Part shown: piece after piece, positions 43,789 through 48,964 of the stretch
Layout: every line of letters begins with the position of its first letter
How positions within the stretch are numbered: the first letter of the stretch is position 1
Source of the DNA: Eubacterium sp.
Lineage (GTDB): Bacteria > Bacillota > Clostridia > Lachnospirales > Lachnospiraceae
Length of the DNA: 48,964 nt
Assembly: GCA_022791495.1 (NCBI GenBank)
Contig: JAAVZE010000046.1
Location: 1 to 48,964, forward strand
Direction of reading: 5' to 3'
Notes under the pieces: generated by a model
What the model was told of the DNA's origin: nothing
Databases searched by the model: none
What the model saw: only the letters and a program-made list of their open reading frames with translations
Made by a program: the position numbers and the translations under genes

Positions 43789-44322
43789 CTACTTTCCGCC
43801 CTTCTTAATCTGCTCTGCTACATACGATAAAAGTAAAGCATCGTCATTCGTGCTAAGCTGTGTTCCATTTAACACATATAGTATAAGGTTATTTGCATCA
43901 CTATTAATTGCTCTGTAAGTTGTATTTTTGTGAGCCTGATTTTGAGAATTATTAGGACCTGGAGTGTCTACAAGCATTAAAGCTGTGTTCTTCGCATCAA
44001 GAAACGGAATATTACCAGTTGCTGATATTCTGTGCGCATTTTCATCGTCATTTAGTTCGCTCATTACTTCATATGTAAGCTCTGGGATTTTCTGAAGAAC
44101 AACATCATCGACATCATGTACAACAGCCGTAAATGTCTCCATATCATTATCTAATATTTCAGTAATTGTTGCTGTACATGCTTCATTCTTTGATGGCATT
44201 AATTTTTTGTCTAGTAATGCGTTAATAAGTGTAGACTTGCCAGAACTCATTGTCGCAATTACATTTATAGGAAATACAGAATTGTTAATATTTGCAAATG
44301 CTCTTTTCTTCCTGCGACTCAT
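43789..44322 (-). pseudogene. Second dynamin-like GTPase, G1-G3 region only
   Basis: The frame has the dynamin-type P-loop NVIATMSSGKSTLINALL (G1), then KLMPSKNEACTATITEI (switch I Thr) and LMLVDTPGPNNSQN (G3). It ends at TAG (43791-43789) after EQIKKGGK. The following codons still read VRDRFLF, as expected before the G4 NKxD, then sequence homology stops near 43755 beside DUF6075. So a Gln-to-stop change and a large 3' deletion are both present. The 5' end overlaps the first dynamin remnant in another frame. Confidence 0.82.
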
Positions 44323-45478
44323 CTTCGATTATTATCTTTGGGAAACGAGTTTTGTAATATTCTTCCAATTTCATCCACTCAAACTTATCAATGTAATTGT
44401 ATAACTCTCGTTCCTCACTTCTAGATAATCCAGCAGATAAAAATTGTTTTGCCAAGTAACCAGCTCTTGCAGATACCAGACAAACCACAGGATCCTTGAA
44501 TCCTTTCTTCTTTAAATACTCCTTTTGCCTATTTATGGTTTCTATTACATCCTCATCTTCTACGTTAAATGAATCAATTTTATTCATAACAAAGATTACT
44601 GGTGTTCGACCTATGGTTTGCTTCACAAATTCCAAATGCCCTTGTTCATCATTTGTTGCAAGCTGCGTAGAATTCATAACATAAACTAATAAATTATATC
44701 TACGTCCTTTAATTAACCTATCTGCAATCAGCTTATGTTCACTGTCACCACTAAAGTTAACTCCAGGAGAATCATTTATAGCGATTCTTTCATTTGCTTA
44801 GCCCCCGACAAAGTGGGTTGAAACATATATTTTGTCTGACGTATTTAACTCATTATCATTCAGTAGCTCCTCTTTTCCTGCAGTCATTACCAAATCATGA
44901 TCATATTCATATGAAAAACCATCTTCAAATGGCTTATTTATTATGCTATGTATCTTACTCGTACATTCCATATTTTGTAATAGACATATATACTTGCCTG
45001 TTAATGAATTAATAAACGTAGATTTAAAAGGAAAAAAATCATATTTTTCTGTCCCAATATGCTCTGTACCATGCCTTTCATACCATTTCCGCAACTTTAC
45101 ATTTTCTTCTACAATTCCAATATTCATCTGTAGACATCCCATCTTTCTGGCTTCCGAAACGGCATGTTTCAAAAGCTGTTCTCCAATCTGTTTATGTCTG
45201 TATTCCTCTAACACACATAAATTATTCAGTTCACATTCCTTTTCATTTTGTTTCAACCAAGAATAATATCCTACCATCTTACCATTCTCATAGTATGCAA
45301 ACATCGATCTCTGTTCCTGCTCCAATTGATAAAGCAGACGTTCCTCTGTTGTCGCAAATGCTGTAAATCTTGGCGCGTTTTCTACCGTAAATCCAAACTC
45401 GTCTGCCGCTGTCATAAAACTTTTGCAAATGACTTCTACACAGTCTGGTATTTCATTTTTACTGATTTTATGAATCAT
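44285..45478 (-). pseudogene. GNAT acetyltransferase fused in frame to a dynamin-like GTPase, with internal TAA
   Basis: ATG 45478, with GGAGG seven bases upstream, starts a GNAT enzyme (acetyl-CoA loop ECELNNLCVLEEYRHKQIGE, about residues 80-105). At about residue 152 (FFPF) the frame passes directly into a dynamin P-loop tail, KSTFINSLTG, lacking its glycine part. MECTSKIHSII follows, then TAA at 44800-44798. The same frame continues with G3 INDSPGVNFSG and G4 VIFVMNKID to 44285. A deletion joined two genes without breaking frame; a later stop split it. The GNAT half could still fold and be active, with a 75-residue tail. Confidence 0.83.
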
Positions 45479-45493
45479 CAACCCACCTCCCTA

Positions 45494-45928
45494 TTAAATT
45501 CGCTTTGTAAAACAAATAATGCGATTGGCTTCTGTAAATCCCATATTCATATGAAAATCAAGGCTCACACCATTATCTAACTCACAATCACTCGCAAACT
45601 CAAAGCATCCCTTTTGTTTTGCCCATTTTTCACATTCAGCCAACAAATTCCCACCATATCCTCTTTTCCGATAGCCTTCTCGAATAAAAATCCCCTCTAA
45701 ATATCCAACCGGGCTGCTTCCCGTTCCCTCCACGTAATCATGCCGCAATCCACACTGTGCGAATCCGATTGGCATATGATCTATGCAATAAAGATATATT
45801 GTGCATTCCTCATTGTCCAACACTGTCTCAAATTCCTCTGCCAGTTCTTCAACTGAATGGCTATCCCACATCATAATTGCCATTTCAGCAATACATGTCA
45901 CATCTTGCTTCGTTGCCTTTCTTATCAT
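45494..45928 (-). CDS. Aminoglycoside 6'-N-acetyltransferase-like GNAT
   Basis: A 144-residue GNAT of the AAC(6') type, which acetylates the 6'-amino group of aminoglycosides. The recognisable core is GFAQCGLRHDYVEGTGSSPV, GYLEGIFIREGYRKRGYGG (acetyl-CoA loop) and FASDCELDNGVSLDFHMNMG. AGGAGC lies before ATG 45928. It is intact and full length. It is divergent enough that resistance is not certain; it may be a chromosomal relative with another amine substrate. It precedes the GNAT-dynamin fusion by 15 bp and may share a transcript with the Nudix and methyltransferase genes upstream. Confidence 0.85.
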   Translation of the reverse strand: MIRKATKQDVTCIAEMAIMMWDSHSVEELAEEFETVLDNEECTIYLYCIDHMPIGFAQCGLRHDYVEGTGSSPVGYLEGIFIREGYRKRGYGGNLLAECEKWAKQKGCFEFASDCELDNGVSLDFHMNMGFTEANRIICFTKRI

Positions 45929-45968
45929 ATCATTGCTCCTATTTTAATCACTACCAGCCAAATTACTT

Positions 45969-46460
45969 TTAAAACTCCGGCATCTCCGTAAATACTACTT
46001 TTTCACCATCCGCAATCCCGCCATATATCATATCTGTCTTGCATCCAACTTTCAGATAATGTTCTATCACATATTTTGATGTAAATGGCATTTCCAAAGT
46101 CGTCAATTCAGATACGGGAAACCATCTGTTGACACCTTCATCAGAAAAAAATTCCCCGCTCATACCATCTTTCAAATCGGCAAAGAAATAATAATTCTGG
46201 CGGATTTCCCCCTTGCTTCTTCGTAGCGTTACATAGCGCAGACACAAGTTTTCTATTTCCTTCCCTGTAATGCCTAATTCTTCTTCAAGCTCACGCAGCA
46301 CACAGGCTCTGGCATCATTTAATTCATATTCCTCAAAATGCCCTCCCGCAGAACCTACCCAGACATCATTGACCACTCTGCCTCCCTGCCGGTAAAGCAG
46401 CAACATTTTATCGCCTTTTGATATGTATATGGATGCCATATTTCTTAATGTTCCTTCCAT
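45969..46460 (-). CDS. Nudix hydrolase
   Basis: A 163-residue Nudix-fold pyrophosphatase. ATG 46460 follows GGGAGG by five bases; an earlier ATG at 46481 lacks a site. The Nudix box runs from SAGGHFEEYELNDARACVLR into ELEEELGI, giving the G-x5-E-x7-REL-x-EE-x-G pattern with all acidic residues. IYISKGDKMLLLYRQGG precedes it. Substrate (dNTP, nucleotide sugar, or other diphosphate) cannot be predicted. It is in a same-strand run of small-molecule modifying enzymes. Confidence 0.9.
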   Translation of the reverse strand: MEGTLRNMASIYISKGDKMLLLYRQGGRVVNDVWVGSAGGHFEEYELNDARACVLRELEEELGITGKEIENLCLRYVTLRRSKGEIRQNYYFFADLKDGMSGEFFSDEGVNRWFPVSELTTLEMPFTSKYVIEHYLKVGCKTDMIYGGIADGEKVVFTEMPEF

Positions 46461-46499
46461 GTAATCCTCCCGTTCATACAAACTTTTTCACAATATTCT

Positions 46500-47192
46500 T
46501 TATATCTTCCTCAATAAGATATGATGAAAAAATGCAATCTTCCGGTACTCTTCCATATCAGAAACCCTCTGCTCCAATCTCATCATCTCGCGCTGCCATT
46601 CTTCCTTTGTCTGCACTTCCTGATTTTGCTGCAAATCCCAAAAAGTCCGCATCCCCAATATCTTCTCTATCCACAGCCCTGGCGCCCACTTTACCAAATC
46701 ATCATCCTCATAATATGATATCTCTCCGTACTGTGAAGCTACTCCATCCTTTCCATCTAACAAGTCATTCGCATGTTCAAAGTTGTTCAAAAGGACTGCC
46801 ATCTGCATAACCCGCCCCGGTTTATTGTGCTTTAATACCGAAAGAAGCCCATTCCCCCTTAACAGCCTTTGAAACTCTTTCATAATTTCTGCACGCTCTA
46901 TAGCATACTCCAGAACATTATGACACAGAATTACATCAAATGTTTCGTCCTCATATTCTGTCAAAGTTTTGAGATCACCACAAATCTGTTCCAAATCTTT
47001 ATATGAATTGGCCCGCAAGGCCTGTCCATCCGGCTCAATGCCAACTACCGTATTTCCTTTGGCATAATGCGCTCCCATCACACCATTACCACAGCCAAAT
47101 TCCAATATCTTTTTCCCTGAAAACTCTCCTAACTGTTCCCACGTTATTTTTTTCTGGAGTTTCTCCCATACTCCTAATTCATCAACTTGCAT
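46500..47192 (-). CDS. Class I SAM-dependent methyltransferase
   Basis: A 230-residue methyltransferase with motif I KILEFGCGNGVMGAHYA, the ribose-binding VVGIEPD, motif IV FDVILCHNVLEYAIE and LLRGNGLLSVLKHNKPG after it. ATG 47192 is used; two TTG codons at 47198 and 47201 are closer to the GAGG site and cannot be excluded. The substrate is unknown, probably a small molecule. It starts 19 bp after the next methyltransferase, as if duplicated or co-regulated, though the two are not close copies. Confidence 0.88.
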   Translation of the reverse strand: MQVDELGVWEKLQKKITWEQLGEFSGKKILEFGCGNGVMGAHYAKGNTVVGIEPDGQALRANSYKDLEQICGDLKTLTEYEDETFDVILCHNVLEYAIERAEIMKEFQRLLRGNGLLSVLKHNKPGRVMQMAVLLNNFEHANDLLDGKDGVASQYGEISYYEDDDLVKWAPGLWIEKILGMRTFWDLQQNQEVQTKEEWQREMMRLEQRVSDMEEYRKIAFFHHILLRKI

Positions 47193-47210
47193 TTTCAACA
47201 ATCTACCTCT

Positions 47211-48026
47211 TCATTTTGAACACCAACAGGTTCCGCCCATTTTTTTCACATCCAATATTGTCACATAGTGCAATATATCAAAAACCTCCGGCACAGTCTG
47301 CATATATTCCAGATGCTCTTTCTCCCATGCCGCAATTTCATCCCTGCCCAGGGAAGATGCACCAATCCCCCGACAGGCTTTCATTCTGCCATGCCAACTG
47401 TCTCTGGTAAAAGTAACCTGCAAATCATAAGCCAGCATATGAACCGGTTCAAATAAATCCTTACACCATAACGGCGTTTCTAACGCATATCTTGTCATAT
47501 GCGCTCCCGTCCACGACGGATTATATTTTAAAACCATTTCTTCGCTGGTCTTTGCAATCTCACTTTCTTCCGGCAGCCACGCCATAAAAAGTACCGCAAA
47601 GTGCCCATCTGTTTTTAACATCCGGTGAATCTTAGGCAAAAGGATATCTATATCAAAATACATAAAACACTGGCAGGCAGTAATGACATCAAAACTTTCA
47701 TCCAGAAAATCAATGTCTTCTGCCGCAGAAACAAAATAATCAATATCCATTTGCCTATCCTGACTAAGTTGCCTTGCATATACAATTTGGTTTTCTGAAA
47801 TATCCGTTCCTGTCCAATCTGCACCATAAGCATACATATTTCTTGGTATCACACCTGTTCCCGTTCCTATATCCAATACATTTTGCCCCTTTACACCTAA
47901 AGAAAGTTCTGCTAATTTCTCATAAAATTCTTTCGGATAAATATCACGATATTTCGCATATTCTTCCGATGCCCTTCCCCAATCAAAAGCTTTTCCATGA
48001 TCAATATTTCTGTTTTGTATTTCCAT
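47211..48026 (-). CDS. Class I SAM-dependent methyltransferase
   Basis: A 271-residue methyltransferase. Motif I is NVLDIGTGTGVIPRNMY, the acidic ribose ligand is in WTGTDISENQI, and motif IV is FDVITACQCFMYFD. The C-terminal lid (about 150-250, with FTRDSWHGRMKACRGIGAS) is typical of small-molecule methyltransferases such as those annotated as ubiquinone-type or tellurite-type, which the family names poorly. GGAGG precedes ATG 48026. It is co-directional with the gene below it in the same run. Confidence 0.9.
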   Translation of the reverse strand: MEIQNRNIDHGKAFDWGRASEEYAKYRDIYPKEFYEKLAELSLGVKGQNVLDIGTGTGVIPRNMYAYGADWTGTDISENQIVYARQLSQDRQMDIDYFVSAAEDIDFLDESFDVITACQCFMYFDIDILLPKIHRMLKTDGHFAVLFMAWLPEESEIAKTSEEMVLKYNPSWTGAHMTRYALETPLWCKDLFEPVHMLAYDLQVTFTRDSWHGRMKACRGIGASSLGRDEIAAWEKEHLEYMQTVPEVFDILHYVTILDVKKMGGTCWCSK

Positions 48027-48065
48027 GCTAATGTACCTCCGTCCTAATCATCCAGGCAGTTCATA

Positions 48066-48580
48066 TCATTCATTCTGCCGAACCAATTCATAATACTCCA
48101 ATGTATAATGCTCTCCATTCCTCGGATCTGTTTTCATTTCAGAAGCAACGTAAACAAATCCAAGCGACCGACATAATAATCTTGACACCTCGTTTCCACT
48201 TCGGCAGGAATAAAGCATTTTATTTGCCTTTTCTCTTCAAACACATAACGAATCAGACATTGCAGTAATTGCCTTCCATAACCTTTTCCTGTAAAGTCAG
48301 GTCCAATTACAATCCCACAATCTTCCCAAACTCCTTCTTTAACCTCTGTAACACCTGCCCATCCAATTGCCTGATTGCTTTTTTTCTCATAAACCAGCCA
48401 TGCATCATGCGTCCGCTGAAATTCTATCGTTTTCTTTATATTATCTCTGGCATGTTCTTCATCATAAATTGGATTCCACAACATATATTTTGCACTTTCT
48501 TTTTGTGACAGAACATTTTGTAAAAGGTCTTTCCAATCTGTAAACACACCTTTTTTTACAATCAAATCCATTGTTTCCAT
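48066..48580 (-). pseudogene. GNAT acetyltransferase, frameshifted near its end
   Basis: ATG 48580, with GAGAGG upstream, begins METMDLIVKKGVFTDWKDLL and contains WAGVTEVKEGVWEDCGIVIG with the acetyl-CoA loop FTGKGYGRQLLQC. Near 48230 the frame slips. The family-like end (ANKMLYSCRSGNEVSRLL, LGFVYVASEMKTDPRNGE) is one frame over and stops at 48066. Read as is, the product has a 30-residue unrelated tail and stops at 48134. One indel separates it from an intact gene. Confidence 0.82.
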
Positions 48581-48655
48581 ATAAATCCTCTCATGCAAAT
48601 ACAATGATATTCCATCCTTATTCTAGCATAGTTTCCCGACCACATAAAGCAAAAC

Positions 48656-48807
48656 TTAATTCCGTAACAAATTCCTTACAATAATCTCTTCCACCCTCGC
48701 CTTTATCCCATTTATTCTCTGCCCCCACTCCAGCGGATTATTATATTTCTCCCAAAACTTATATATCACAAATCCAATCAATACTGCCGATATGGCCCAT
48801 AAGTTTG
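48656..48807 (-). pseudogene. C-terminal fragment of a membrane protein cut by an IS
   Basis: The fragment reads LWAISAVLIGFVIYKFWEKY and ends RVEEIIVRNLLRN. It has one hydrophobic span and a charged tail. The 5' part is replaced at 48808 by insertion sequence. Family not recognised. Confidence 0.6.
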
Positions 48808-48964
48808 TGTCAAGTACTCGTTGTGATTTTGTCAAGATTAGTTGACACTTTTTCCTCAAGGATTTTGCATCCTATGCTGCTTCTTTTAGGGAATCATAGT
48901 ATTGCTGTCGTTTTACCATTGGGGGAAGCCCTCCATTCGCTGAACAGATTCTCCGATTATTCCA
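48808..48964 (-). mobile_element. IS3-family insertion sequence (partial, runs off edge)
   Basis: From 48964 to 48872 the minus strand reads NNRRICSANGGLPPMVKRQQ and YYDSLKEAA, the conserved C-terminus of IS3 OrfB (DDE transposase). The stop is at 48874-48872. About 65 bp further, TGTCAAGT at 48808 starts what looks like the terminal repeat, rich in TTGACA/TGTCAA pairs. The rest of the element is outside the window. Confidence 0.85.

Overview
The window looks like chromosome of a Gram-positive anaerobe of class Clostridia, most likely Lachnospiraceae. This rests on the T-box controlled pheST operon, strong AGGAGG-type ribosome sites, sigma-A-like promoters, a GH51 arabinofuranosidase, AGCS symporter and Trk genes, and gut-Firmicutes families such as TnpV, DUF6075, DUF6434 and DUF3781. 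Species cannot be fixed from the sequence alone. Family names are from reading the translations; no database search was run.

Bases 1-14,640 are ordinary core genome. In order they hold pheT and pheS behind a T-box leader, a small Cys-rich protein, a GH51 alpha-L-arabinofuranosidase, a broken dGTPase-like gene, pyridoxamine kinase coupled to an alanine/glycine symporter, a PAS-GGDEF diguanylate cyclase, a secreted NodB deacetylase, and the TrkA-TrkH potassium uptake pair. From 16,850 to 19,099 there is a polar amino-acid ABC transporter operon whose ATPase gene carries an in-frame TAA.

Bases 14,689-37,620 carry many defence-type genes set among housekeeping genes. They are an AspBHI-like modification-dependent restriction enzyme, an AT-rich 623-residue protein with a proteasome-like (Ntn-hydrolase) N-terminal region (19,112), a STAND/AAA-type ATPase overlapping a TPR protein (21,018-23,807, the TPR gene frameshifted), a complete Wadjet anti-plasmid operon jetABCD (26,260-32,698), a DUF4062 protein and a nucleotidyltransferase. 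The Ntn-like protein and the ATPase-TPR pair are the least-described parts.

Bases 36,400-45,480 are a graveyard of mobile and accessory genes. There is an IS256 tail that truncates a hydrolase, a headless XRE regulator, frameshifted DUF3781 and GNAT genes, and an IS110 transposase, an integrase and a tnpV that have each lost their middle. Two dynamin-like GTPase remnants lie in tandem, the first fused in frame to a GNAT acetyltransferase. Live-looking genes between them include a MarR regulator with its operator, a PNPOx-like protein and DUF6075.

Bases 45,490-48,580 form a same-strand cluster of small-molecule modifying enzymes: an AAC(6')-like acetyltransferase, a Nudix hydrolase, two SAM methyltransferases and a frameshifted GNAT. 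An IS3-family element enters at 48,808 and runs off the right edge. Several frameshifts look like loss of one G from a short G run, so assembly error must be excluded before calling those genes dead.
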